A DNA stretch of 64,000 nt from Formivibrio citricus. GTDB lineage: Bacteria; Pseudomonadota; Gammaproteobacteria; Burkholderiales; Chitinibacteraceae. The notes under the pieces were generated by a model. That model worked only from the letters and a program-made list of their open reading frames with translations, ran no database searches and was not told where the DNA came from. Position numbers and translations under genes: made by a program. The stretch covers positions 101,946-165,945 of the forward strand of contig NZ_FOVE01000006.1 of assembly GCF_900115065.1 (NCBI RefSeq). Reading direction: 5' to 3'. The number at the start of each line of letters is the position of its first letter. Position 1 is the first letter of the stretch. Below, in pieces: positions 8,181 through 16,154 of the stretch.

Positions 8181-9049
8181 TTTTTATAGGAACGGTTCTG
8201 TTTTCTTCATTTGCGCTCCGGCGCTTAATTGATATTAAAGCGAATATTGTCGGGGTCTGTACTGCTCGGCAGTCAAAGGGTAATTCTGATTATTTTGATC
8301 TATCGTGCATTTGTTCTGAAAATGGCATTCCGTTTATTTGTGCTGATGACGCAAATTCAGACGATGTTTTGTTTTGGGCGCAAACATTAAATCCGGATGT
8401 CATTTTTTGTTTTGGTTGGTCACGGTTACTAAAAAAACCACTTTTGGAGTTGGCGCCGCTTGGCGTGGTAGGGTTTCACCCGGCAGCCTTGCCGGCCAAT
8501 CGTGGTCGGCATCCGCTGATTTGGGCTCTGGTACTTGGGCTGAAAAAAACGGCCTCTACATTCTTTTTTATGGACGAAGGGGCTGATAGCGGAGATATTC
8601 TTTCCCAGCGTGAAATTGTTATTGCAGAAGAGGATGATGCTGGCACGCTGTATGAGAAAGTGACACAAGTGGCTCTTGAGCAAATTGTAGAGTTTGTGCC
8701 CTTGCTTGCCTCCGGGCGCTATCAGCGGAAAAGGCAGAATCATCAGAATTCAAATGAATGGCGTAAACGTGGCATGGCTGATGGAAAAATTGATTGGAGA
8801 ATGTCCGCGGAGTCCATACATAATCTGGTGAGAGGTTTGGCTAAACCTTACGTTGGTGCTCATTTTGAGGTAAATGGCCAAGTGATCAAAGTTTGGAAAA
8901 CTCGGATTGAAGATGGCCCTCAGAATATGGAGCCAGGGAAGGTTTTGTGTGCCGGAGGAGATGGCCTTTTGATTAAGTGTGGCGCAGGTGCAATTCGACT
9001 GTTGTGTACGGAGCCAATCTTTGTGGCGGATATAGGTGGCTATTTATGA
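8171..9049 (+). CDS. Sugar N-formyltransferase-like protein (Fmt/ArnA-type fold)
   Basis: The 292-residue protein has the N10-formyltetrahydrofolate-dependent formyltransferase core: GFHPAALPANRGRHPLIWAL (about residues 100-120) and DEGADSGDI (about 135-143), followed by an Fmt-C-like domain with KIDWRMSAESIHNLVRGL. The family's catalytic set is Asn-x-His plus Asp. Here His and Asp are present, but the Asn position is Gly (GFH), which is odd. The adjacent PIG-L deacetylase and the legionaminic genes suggest that an acetyl group on the amino sugar is exchanged for formyl; that link is inference. Start and stop overlap both neighbours (8171 lies inside legG, and the stop shares ATGA with the next gene). 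It is too short and too divergent to be the housekeeping methionyl-tRNA formyltransferase. Confidence 0.82.
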   Translation: MRIIFIGTVLFSSFALRRLIDIKANIVGVCTARQSKGNSDYFDLSCICSENGIPFICADDANSDDVLFWAQTLNPDVIFCFGWSRLLKKPLLELAPLGVVGFHPAALPANRGRHPLIWALVLGLKKTASTFFFMDEGADSGDILSQREIVIAEEDDAGTLYEKVTQVALEQIVEFVPLLASGRYQRKRQNHQNSNEWRKRGMADGKIDWRMSAESIHNLVRGLAKPYVGAHFEVNGQVIKVWKTRIEDGPQNMEPGKVLCAGGDGLLIKCGAGAIRLLCTEPIFVADIGGYL

Positions 9050-9708
9050 AGACCTTGATTGTGGCTCCCCATCCGGATGACGAAATTTTGGGAGCGGGTG
9101 GTGCGCTGTTGCGCCGCAAGGCCGAAGGAGGGACGCTCGCTTGGGTGGTCGTCACTGCGGTTCCGCCGGAATTTGGCTGGGATGAAGAAAAAATTAGCCG
9201 TCGAGAAGGCGAGATTTCTAAAATTGTTGATTTGATAGGATTTGATAAAGTATACAGGTTGGGGTTCCCTGCTGCAGGGTTGGATAGTATTCCGACGGGT
9301 GAGTTGGTTTCCTCTATTTCTGGTGTTTTTAGTGAATTTGAGCCTGAAGAGGTTTTTGTCCCACACCCTTCTGATGTTCATACGGATCACCGACTTGTGT
9401 TTGAAGCGGTTTCTGGTTGCTGCAAATGGTTTAGATATCCATCAGTAAGACGTGTGCTGGCTTATGAGGTGTTGTCCGAGACTGATTTTGGTCTCGGGGT
9501 GTCAGGCAGATTTAATCCCAATGTGTTTGTTGATATTGGGCCTTATATGGATGCCAAGCTAGAGGCAATGCGTATTTATTCGTCTGAAATGGGTGAATTT
9601 CCATTCCCTCGTAGCGAAAAAGCTATTCGAGCTTTGGCCGCCGTTCGTGGCGCGGCTTCCGGGTTTTATGCGGCGGAAGCATTTGAATTGCTTCGCGATA
9701 GAATTTAA
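9046..9708 (+). CDS. PIG-L family zinc-dependent sugar N-deacetylase
   Basis: The 220-residue protein carries the LmbE/PIG-L motifs: APHPDDEILGAGG (residues 8-20) with zinc ligands His9, Asp12 and a catalytic Asp11, and HPSDVHTDH (about 107-115) with the third ligand. The family hydrolyses N-acetyl groups from GlcNAc-type sugars. The ATG at 9046 is used because it overlaps the formyltransferase stop (ATGA) and starts at the first strand. Pairing with a formyltransferase suggests sequential deacetylation and formylation of the nonulosonic acid or a precursor. A terminator-like hairpin follows 15 bases after the stop, so legB through this gene may form one transcript segment. Confidence 0.88.
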   Translation: MKTLIVAPHPDDEILGAGGALLRRKAEGGTLAWVVVTAVPPEFGWDEEKISRREGEISKIVDLIGFDKVYRLGFPAAGLDSIPTGELVSSISGVFSEFEPEEVFVPHPSDVHTDHRLVFEAVSGCCKWFRYPSVRRVLAYEVLSETDFGLGVSGRFNPNVFVDIGPYMDAKLEAMRIYSSEMGEFPFPRSEKAIRALAAVRGAASGFYAAEAFELLRDRI

Positions 9709-9723
9709 ATATTATTATTAGTT

Positions 9724-9768
9724 GTGCGCACTATCTGCGTGGCGCACTTTGAGTGTTTTTATTTTTTG
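9724..9768 (+). terminator. Putative Rho-independent terminator after the PIG-L gene
   Basis: GTGCGCAC (9724-9731) pairs with GTGGCGCAC (9739-9747) with one bulged base. A T-rich stretch (TTTGAGTGTTTTTATTTTTT) follows the stem, although the U run begins several bases after it. Termination may be partial, because the next gene is on the same strand. Confidence 0.5.
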
Positions 9769-9829
9769 CTTGTAATCGCGCCGGGCCTGGGTGTCAATTT
9801 TACTGGCAAAAACAACACGAGAAATATAA

Positions 9830-11572
9830 ATGGGGTTAGTTCATAAATTATTTTCATTGCTGGATTCGCAGCAATCTCGGGCGGCTGCGGCATTATTGCT
9901 TCTTATGTTGATAGGCATGGTGCTCGAAACATTTGGTGTGGGCCTTGTAGTACCCATTCTGGCACTGATTGCTGACCCTTCCGCCATGGCGCGCTATCCC
10001 TCCGTGCAAAAAATTATGTCTGTAACAGGGATGGCGGGGCAAGCGCAACTAGTTGGCGCATGCATGCTTGCCATGGTGGCGGTATACTTTGTGAAGGCAT
10101 TTTTTCTGGCGTTTTTGGCCATGCGCCAAGCCAGATTTGTCTTCACGCTTGAAGCTGCATTGTCCGAGAAACTTTACAGTGGTTATTTACGTCTGCCATA
10201 TACATTCCACATGCAAAGGAATTCGGCGCAACTGATCAGAAACGTAACAGGGGAAGTTGGTCAGTTCGCATCTGCGGTCATGGCTGCGAATGTACTGATG
10301 TCTGAGACCCTTGTTCTTGTTGGTGTGGCCTGTCTGTTGTTCGCGGCAGAACCAGTGGGAGCCTTTCTTGTCATGAGTGCCTTGGCATGCGCCAGTGGCG
10401 GATTTTATCTGGCGGCAAAAGGGAGAATCCTGAATTGGGGCGTGGCTCGACAATATCATGAAGGACAAAGGCTGCAGCGCTTGCAACAGGGGTTGGGAGG
10501 CATCAAGGACGTCAAATTGTATGGCCGGGAAGATGAGTTCTCCAGCGAGTATGCGCAGCATAGCTTCGCTAGCGCCCGCATCAGTGAAAAGCAGAATGTA
10601 CTCAACGCACTACCAAGGCTGTGGCTGGAATTACTTGCCGTAACTGGATTGGCCGTACTGGTATTTGCCCTGCTTTGGCAAGGCAAGCCCATGAGCGCGT
10701 TGGTGCCAACACTCGGACTCTTCGCCGCCGCCGCATTTCGCCTGATGCCATCTGTAAACAGGTTTCTGGTTGGTATCCAAAATCTGCGGTACAACCTGCC
10801 AGTGGTCAATACACTTTATGCAGAATTCATGCTGATGCGACAAACGAAGGACCTGCCAGCGGATATCCGGCCGCTGGCCTTCCGGCATGGGATCAGGCTG
10901 GAAAACGTCTTTTACATGTACCCTGGCTCGCATGAGGCGGTTGTGGTTAATGCCAATCTGTACGTGCCCTGCGGAAAGACAATCGGCTTTGTCGGCGAAA
11001 GCGGTTCCGGGAAAAGCACGCTGATCGATCTTGTACTGGGCTTGCTGCGTCCGAACCAAGGGAAAGTCACCGTGGATGAAATTGACATCCAGACCAATCT
11101 GCGGGCATGGCAAAATCTTATTGGCTACGTACCCCAGAGTATTTACCTGACGGATGATACGCTGAAGCGTAATATTGCGTTCGGTGTCAGAGACGCAGCA
11201 ATAGACGATCAAGCCGTCTGGCGAGCAATAGATGCCGCGCAGTTAAGGGATTTTGTCGAGAGCTTGCCGGATGGTCTGGAAACCGTCGTGGGCGAACGCG
11301 GCGTACGCCTGTCCGGAGGGCAATGTCAACGCATAGGTATTGCCCGCGCTTTATACCACGATCCGCCTGTTCTTGTGCTGGATGAGGCATCCAGTGCACT
11401 GGATACAGCGACAGAGGTGGCGGTCATGGAAGCCATCAATGCCCTGCGCGGCATCAAGACGCTCTTGATCATAGCGCACAGACTGAGTACGTTGGCCGGT
11501 TGTGACCAGATATATCGTATTGAGCATGGCGTAATCGAAAAGGCCGATACAATTTCAATAACGGCACCCTAA
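9830..11572 (+). CDS. ABC transporter, fused membrane and ATPase domains (PglK/MsbA-like lipid-linked glycan flippase)
   Basis: This 580-residue half-transporter has a membrane domain of about six helices (residues 15-320) and a nucleotide-binding domain. Walker A GESGSGKST lies near residue 388, the signature LSGGQCQR near 494, Walker B VLVLDEASSALD near 513 and the H-loop in IIAHRLST near 545. The N-terminal pattern (LETFGVGLVVPILALI) resembles the PglK/WlaB group, which flips undecaprenyl-linked oligosaccharide in protein glycosylation systems. The role is inferred from this resemblance and from the cluster; drug or lipid export cannot be excluded by sequence alone. It would work as a homodimer in the inner membrane. 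GC content is nearer the genomic flank than in the preceding leg genes. Confidence 0.83.
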   Translation: MGLVHKLFSLLDSQQSRAAAALLLLMLIGMVLETFGVGLVVPILALIADPSAMARYPSVQKIMSVTGMAGQAQLVGACMLAMVAVYFVKAFFLAFLAMRQARFVFTLEAALSEKLYSGYLRLPYTFHMQRNSAQLIRNVTGEVGQFASAVMAANVLMSETLVLVGVACLLFAAEPVGAFLVMSALACASGGFYLAAKGRILNWGVARQYHEGQRLQRLQQGLGGIKDVKLYGREDEFSSEYAQHSFASARISEKQNVLNALPRLWLELLAVTGLAVLVFALLWQGKPMSALVPTLGLFAAAAFRLMPSVNRFLVGIQNLRYNLPVVNTLYAEFMLMRQTKDLPADIRPLAFRHGIRLENVFYMYPGSHEAVVVNANLYVPCGKTIGFVGESGSGKSTLIDLVLGLLRPNQGKVTVDEIDIQTNLRAWQNLIGYVPQSIYLTDDTLKRNIAFGVRDAAIDDQAVWRAIDAAQLRDFVESLPDGLETVVGERGVRLSGGQCQRIGIARALYHDPPVLVLDEASSALDTATEVAVMEAINALRGIKTLLIIAHRLSTLAGCDQIYRIEHGVIEKADTISITAP

Positions 11573-11588
11573 TCAACATGGTAGAAAA

Positions 11589-12602
11589 ATGCTGAATAAC
11601 AAATCAATTCTCGTCACCGGCGGCACTGGCAGTTTCGGACGTACCTTTGTAAGAGAGGTGTTAAAACGGTATCCCGGGGTAAAAAGGCTCGTTGTATTCA
11701 GTCGCGATGAACTGAAGCAGTTTGAAATGGCGCAGGAGTTTTCTGTCAACCATTACCCTGCCATGCGGTATTTTATCGGGGACGTCCGGGATCGAAACCG
11801 TTTGCGCAGGGCGCTGCACGGCATTGACACAGTAGTACACGCTGCGGCATTGAAACAGGTGCCGGCAGCAGAATACAACCCGATGGAGTTTATCCATACC
11901 AACATCCTGGGAGCTGAAAACCTGGTTGAAGCATGCATGGATGTCGGCATAAAACGAGTTGTGGCTTTATCTACTGACAAGGCTGCTGCCCCCATCAACC
12001 TGTATGGCGCCACCAAATTGTGCAGCGACAAGCTAATTGTTGCTGCTAATGGGTATTCCGGCTCCTGCGAAATAAAATTTTCGGTTGTGCGTTACGGGAA
12101 CGTCATGGGGTCCCGTGGCTCGGTTATCCCGTTTTTTATGGAAAAGGCCAAAAGTGGCGTGCTGCCAATCACCGACCCTGAAATGACGCGTTTCAATATC
12201 ACGCTTCAGGAAGGTGTCGAGATGGTGTTCTGGGCCATTGAAAACATGCTGGGCGGCGAAATATTTGTTCCAAAGATCCCGTCGTACAGGATTATGGACG
12301 TCGCAGAGGCAATTGCACCCAGTTGCAGGAAGGAAATAGTCGGAATTCGCCCTGGCGAGAAACTTCATGAAGAGATGATTACCGAAAGTGACAGTTTTTC
12401 TACGGTGGATATTGGCAAGTACTATGCCATATTGCCTGCGAGCGGCAGACTGGGAGTGGCGCAGTATTCACGGCATCTTCCGCTGGAAAAAGTCCCTGCA
12501 GGTTTTTCATTTAATTCAGGTAAAAACAAAGACTTCCTCACGGTTGAACAGTTACGCGATCTGATCAGGAAACATGTTTGCCCCGGATTTGATCCGGTGT
12601 GA
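11589..12602 (+). CDS. pseB: UDP-N-acetylglucosamine 4,6-dehydratase (inverting), PseB
   Basis: The 337-residue SDR has GGTGSFGRTF at the cofactor site, FSRDELKQFEM (a PseB signature), the catalytic STDKAA segment and Tyr-x3-Lys in INLYGATKL, plus RYGNVMGSRGSVIPFF. PseB dehydrates UDP-GlcNAc and epimerises C5 to give the L-altro 4-keto sugar, the first step of pseudaminic acid. No PseC, PseH, PseG or PseI homologue is recognisable in the window, so this is either an orphan step, complemented elsewhere, or supplies another sugar. The next gene encodes a pseudaminic-type methylase, so the two form a small pseudaminic module between legionaminic genes. Confidence 0.88.
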   Translation: MLNNKSILVTGGTGSFGRTFVREVLKRYPGVKRLVVFSRDELKQFEMAQEFSVNHYPAMRYFIGDVRDRNRLRRALHGIDTVVHAAALKQVPAAEYNPMEFIHTNILGAENLVEACMDVGIKRVVALSTDKAAAPINLYGATKLCSDKLIVAANGYSGSCEIKFSVVRYGNVMGSRGSVIPFFMEKAKSGVLPITDPEMTRFNITLQEGVEMVFWAIENMLGGEIFVPKIPSYRIMDVAEAIAPSCRKEIVGIRPGEKLHEEMITESDSFSTVDIGKYYAILPASGRLGVAQYSRHLPLEKVPAGFSFNSGKNKDFLTVEQLRDLIRKHVCPGFDPV

Positions 12603-12638
12603 TGAATTTGATTTGGTAGGTTTATAAAGGGCAGGATA

Positions 12639-13253
12639 ATGCACAAGACGGAGCAAGAGGTTTTTTGGGCCGGAGAGTTCGGCAATGATTACATTTCCAG
12701 AAATGAAGGGTGCGAGATTGTTGCTGGAAACTTGGCACTTTTTTCAAAGGTTCTGGAGAGAACGGGGGGGGTCGGCTCGGTAATTGAGTTTGGTGCAAAT
12801 ATCGGTCTGAATCTACGCGCGTTAAAAACCCTCCTTCCCGGCGCTGAATTCGCTGGTATCGAGATCAACGCCAAGGCGGCTGAAAAACTCGGGGAACTTG
12901 GGTTTGTTGATGTTCACCACGGGTCGATTCTGGAGTTCTTCCCAAAAAAGCAATTTGATTTCGTGTTTTCAAAGGGTGTATTGATTCACATTGCACCGGA
13001 AAGTCTGCCGGATGTCTACGACAAGCTTTATGAGACCTCGGCTAGATATATCTGCTTGGCAGAGTACTATAATCAGGATCCGGTCGAAATCCCTTACCGC
13101 GGCCACGCCGGGAAAATGTTCAAGCGGGATTTTGCCGGCGAAATGCTGAAACGCTACAGTGACATTTCACTGGTCGGCTATGGATTTGTTTATCAGCATG
13201 ATCCGGTTTTCCCGCTGGACGATATCACATGGTTCTTGCTCGAAAAGAAATAA
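12639..13253 (+). CDS. Class I SAM methyltransferase, pseudaminic acid biosynthesis-associated type
   Basis: The 204-residue protein has a SAM-binding motif I as VIEFGANIGLNLRAL (near residues 48-62), a loop Asp/Glu in GIEINAKA and motif IV-like FDFVFSKGVLIHI. The N terminus (TEQEVFWAGEFGNDYISRN) and the C-terminal DPVFPLDDITWFLLEK match what I know of the pseudaminic-acid-associated methylase family. The acceptor is likely a sugar hydroxyl or amino group. A run of eight G (12764-12771) lies in codons 42-45, at a position not dictated by a conserved motif. A one-base slip would truncate the protein, so on/off switching is conceivable. ATG 12639 follows a modest AAGGGCAGG-like ribosome site. 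Confidence 0.85.
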   Translation: MHKTEQEVFWAGEFGNDYISRNEGCEIVAGNLALFSKVLERTGGVGSVIEFGANIGLNLRALKTLLPGAEFAGIEINAKAAEKLGELGFVDVHHGSILEFFPKKQFDFVFSKGVLIHIAPESLPDVYDKLYETSARYICLAEYYNQDPVEIPYRGHAGKMFKRDFAGEMLKRYSDISLVGYGFVYQHDPVFPLDDITWFLLEKK

Positions 13254-13278
13254 ATTCACCAAACTTGTGATGATGTTT

Positions 13279-13299
13279 GCCGCCTGCTTGTCAGGCGGC
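13279..13299 (+). terminator. Hairpin between methylase and next gene, possible weak terminator or attenuator
   Basis: GCCGCCTG and CAGGCGGC form a perfect 8-base-pair stem around a 5-base loop. Only a short AT stretch (ATTTATATT) follows, so termination would be weak. It lies 23 bases before the likely start of the next gene and argues against the upstream TTG start at 13277. Confidence 0.45.
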
Positions 13300-13321
13300 A
13301 TTTATATTGATGGAAATTTGC

Positions 13322-15109
13322 ATGCGGTTTTATGAGTCACTTGGTGCCTGTCATGTTGTGCGCCTCGCCCTCGCCGGTGAGCAGGCTTTTTTCTGCTTCA
13401 AATCAATTTCAGCAAGACTGGCAGAAAAAATTGTCGGTATTTTTGGATTGTCAGTCAATGCCAGAAAGATTGACTTCGGCGATTTGCAACATGCCACACA
13501 AATAAGGGACCGCGCCTACCGGATGGCGGAGCAGCAAATTATAAAGCTCGATTGTGCCGAATGGACTGAGCTTGTCGGAGACAGGCTGGGAATCGACTTT
13601 TCTTTGTTGTTTCGCAAATACATTTTTGACTGGCTGTATGTAAAATTCGAATTTTATGAAATCATTTTGCAATATGCAAATGAAAATCCGAATGTTCACT
13701 GCGCGATCCGTCTGCATAAAGAATTTGCCGCAGGCTACATTTCTTCCTTGAAGCAGGTTTGCTCTGTCACGGAAAAAAAGGAAGGAAAAATTATTGGCTT
13801 CCTTTCCATTCTTCTCCTGCCGACTTTCCTTTATCGCTACTGGAAGCAGTGTGGTTCAAGTGAAGTCGACTTCTGCGTCGGCCAGCTGGTTTGTGAAGTG
13901 GAAGATTACAAAACTGCTGAAATGTTCTCGGCCATTTTTCACGGATTTCCGAACGTATGCTACGTGGTGGATTACTCCAAGTCAGCAGGGCTGCCACATG
14001 ATGTGCGCGAGCGCATGAATGTCAGGGATTTGAAGTTAGACAGGCCGGGCTATGAGTATTTGCGAAGGGCTGCATGGCATTATATTGCAATCTGCCTTGC
14101 AAATATCGTTCAGGTATGGCCGCACGGCGCCAGGCTTTTCAGAGTGTTTTACATGCTGATGCGAGCCCGTGCCGAGGCAGTGGCTGGCAATGGAAATGTA
14201 TTCTGCGTATATGAACACCAGACCACGGAAAAGGCGGCTCGCAATGAATTCATCAGGCAGCAGGGAGGCCGTTCAGTATTTGTTCCACTGAATGCCCATG
14301 TCACACCACAATTCTTTCATTCGGAGATTTTTATCAATTACGATGTGATGTGCGCGGCGGGTCCGCACACCGCCGAGCTTTACACTGGTAAACGAGCCCT
14401 GACAAAACACTTCCCCGGCACAGGTTCGTTTGACGCGCACAGGATCCTGGCGGATTCACCCGAACGTGCGCAGCGCATAGCACGCCTGAAACAGTTCAAG
14501 GGTGATGCCATGCTGATCACGGTTATTTCGCCAGGCATATGCGACCCCACGTACAGTCATGAAATACGTCTGATGCAACTGGCCTGCAAATTGTCTTGTC
14601 AGCCGGGAGTGAAAGTTGCCGTTCGCCTGAAACCTGTTCCGCCAGAGAGGAAATACAGCGACTTTTACGCAGACATCACCAAGGGTTACGACCAGCTGCT
14701 GCTGACTGGCAGTGAGCACGATCTGTTTGATTTTCTGGATATGACGGACCTCTTTGTAACCTCGATATCCAATGCGGCCTGTGATGTCTTGCTGCGCGGT
14801 GCCCAGGTCATGTTTATCGACTACCTCAAAGATCCCGATTTTTTCCTGTGGTGGCGCATGGCCGGCGAATCCTTGCTGACAGAGGAATGTGCTTTTGACA
14901 GGATCATGGCTTGGGTGAATGATGGTGGGGATGGGCCGGTACGAGCGCAGTTGCGCCAAGATATGAAGAAGGTTTCAAGTTTCATCGGTTGGAAATATCC
15001 CGATTTTGAAGCTTACCGGGCCAATTTGCTCAACCAACTGGCGCAATTGCTACCTCTTGCAGCGCCGGGAAATGTTGAATCCAGAATGAGTGGAGCAGCT
15101 TTTGAATAA
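13322..15109 (+). CDS. Large surface-carbohydrate protein, probable GT-B-type glycosyltransferase, family not recognised
   Basis: The predicted protein has 595 residues from ATG 13322 (GGAA six bases upstream); an in-frame ATG at 13310 is an alternative. No signal peptide is evident. The last third resembles GT-B nucleotide-sugar binding halves: ITVISPGICDPTYSHE, VRLKPVPPERKYSDFY, then DLFVTSISNAACDVLLRGA. That Ser-Asn-rich segment recalls capsule and CDP-glycerol-type transferases. A YEHQTTEKAARNEFI segment in the middle may be part of an acceptor site. I do not recognise a named family, and the transferase role is inference from this pattern and from location. The 3' end overlaps the GTG start of the next gene by 20 bases. 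Confidence 0.7.
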   Translation: MRFYESLGACHVVRLALAGEQAFFCFKSISARLAEKIVGIFGLSVNARKIDFGDLQHATQIRDRAYRMAEQQIIKLDCAEWTELVGDRLGIDFSLLFRKYIFDWLYVKFEFYEIILQYANENPNVHCAIRLHKEFAAGYISSLKQVCSVTEKKEGKIIGFLSILLLPTFLYRYWKQCGSSEVDFCVGQLVCEVEDYKTAEMFSAIFHGFPNVCYVVDYSKSAGLPHDVRERMNVRDLKLDRPGYEYLRRAAWHYIAICLANIVQVWPHGARLFRVFYMLMRARAEAVAGNGNVFCVYEHQTTEKAARNEFIRQQGGRSVFVPLNAHVTPQFFHSEIFINYDVMCAAGPHTAELYTGKRALTKHFPGTGSFDAHRILADSPERAQRIARLKQFKGDAMLITVISPGICDPTYSHEIRLMQLACKLSCQPGVKVAVRLKPVPPERKYSDFYADITKGYDQLLLTGSEHDLFDFLDMTDLFVTSISNAACDVLLRGAQVMFIDYLKDPDFFLWWRMAGESLLTEECAFDRIMAWVNDGGDGPVRAQLRQDMKKVSSFIGWKYPDFEAYRANLLNQLAQLLPLAAPGNVESRMSGAAFE

Positions 15110-16154
15110 CCCGGTTTTTCAGGGGTGGCACAAAACGTTGCTGCCCGATTCGGCTACCGTCGAGGATGCCATTGTCAGCCTCAATCAGACTTCTGCGCAG
15201 ATCGTGATAGTGGTCGATGGTGCGGGGCGGCTTGTCGGTACCGTCACGGACGGGGATGTCCGGCGGGGCTTGCTGCGTGGGCTGGGCGTGTCCAGCCCGC
15301 TTGAGTCCATCGTTTTTCGCTCCCCTCTCGTGGTTCCGCCCGAAATGCGGCAGGATTCGGTGGTTCAGCTGATGAAGACCAACAAAGTGCACCAAATCCC
15401 GGTTGTCGATGACGCTGGATGTGTTGTCGGCCTGCATTTGTGGGATGAGATTGTATCGCCCTCGAATCGAAGCAATGTTATGGTTATCATGGCAGGGGGA
15501 TTGGGAACTCGCTTGCATCCCCATACTGAACGCTGTCCCAAGCCATTACTGCCCGTGGCGGGCAGGCCCATGCTGGAGCTCATCATTGAGCGCGCCAGAG
15601 ACAACGGGTTTGTACACTTTATCCTGGCCATACATTACCTCGGTGAAATGATCGAGGCATATTTCGGCAATGGCGAGCGCTGGAATGTGCAAATAGAATA
15701 TTTGCGTGAGAACTCCCCGCTGGGCACCGCCGGCGCGCTGGGGCTGCTGTCGCCGATACCGGAACTGCCCATGGTGGTAACCAATGGCGACGTCCTTACG
15801 GATATCCACTATGGCGAACTGCTGGATTTTCACTTGCGAAACCGGGCGGCGGCGACCATGGCCGTTCGTCTGCATGAATGGCAGCATCCATTTGGCGTTG
15901 TCCAGACAAATGGTGTCGAGATCGTTGGTTTCGAGGAAAAACCCGTGTACCGCTCGCATGTCAATGCGGGGGTTTACGTCCTTGATCCGTTCGTTTTGCA
16001 ATATCTGGACAAGGATGTTCGCTGTGACATGCCAGCCCTGTTTGAAAGTGTCCGTGCGGCAGGCGAACGTGCCATTGTCTATCCCATGCATGAGCCTTGG
16101 CTCGATGTTGGCCGGCCGGGAGACTATGATAAGGCCAATCAAGTTTACAAATAA
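15090..16154 (+). CDS. ptmE: CBS-domain sugar-1-phosphate guanylyltransferase (PtmE type)
   Basis: The 354-residue protein has two N-terminal CBS motifs (residues about 10-115; VVDGAGRLVGTVTDGDVRRG and VVDDAGCVVGL) and a nucleotidyltransferase domain with MAGGLGTRLHPHTERCPKPLLPVAGRPM, TNGDVLTD and EEKP. This architecture is that of Campylobacter PtmE, which makes GDP-glucosamine from GlcN-1-phosphate at the start of the GDP-linked legionaminic route. GTP preference cannot be read from sequence. The CBS pair may sense adenine nucleotides. Two starts are possible: GTG 15090, or TTG 15102, which has GGAG six bases upstream and gives the more typical short N terminus MNNPVF. The stop shares a base with the next start (TAATG). 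Confidence 0.82.
   Translation: MEQLLNNPVFQGWHKTLLPDSATVEDAIVSLNQTSAQIVIVVDGAGRLVGTVTDGDVRRGLLRGLGVSSPLESIVFRSPLVVPPEMRQDSVVQLMKTNKVHQIPVVDDAGCVVGLHLWDEIVSPSNRSNVMVIMAGGLGTRLHPHTERCPKPLLPVAGRPMLELIIERARDNGFVHFILAIHYLGEMIEAYFGNGERWNVQIEYLRENSPLGTAGALGLLSPIPELPMVVTNGDVLTDIHYGELLDFHLRNRAAATMAVRLHEWQHPFGVVQTNGVEIVGFEEKPVYRSHVNAGVYVLDPFVLQYLDKDVRCDMPALFESVRAAGERAIVYPMHEPWLDVGRPGDYDKANQVYK

Noticed and set aside
8171..9049. Assignment as housekeeping methionyl-tRNA formyltransferase
   Set aside because: Context is purely glycan-related, the protein is shorter, and the Asn of the active site is missing; no def gene is near.
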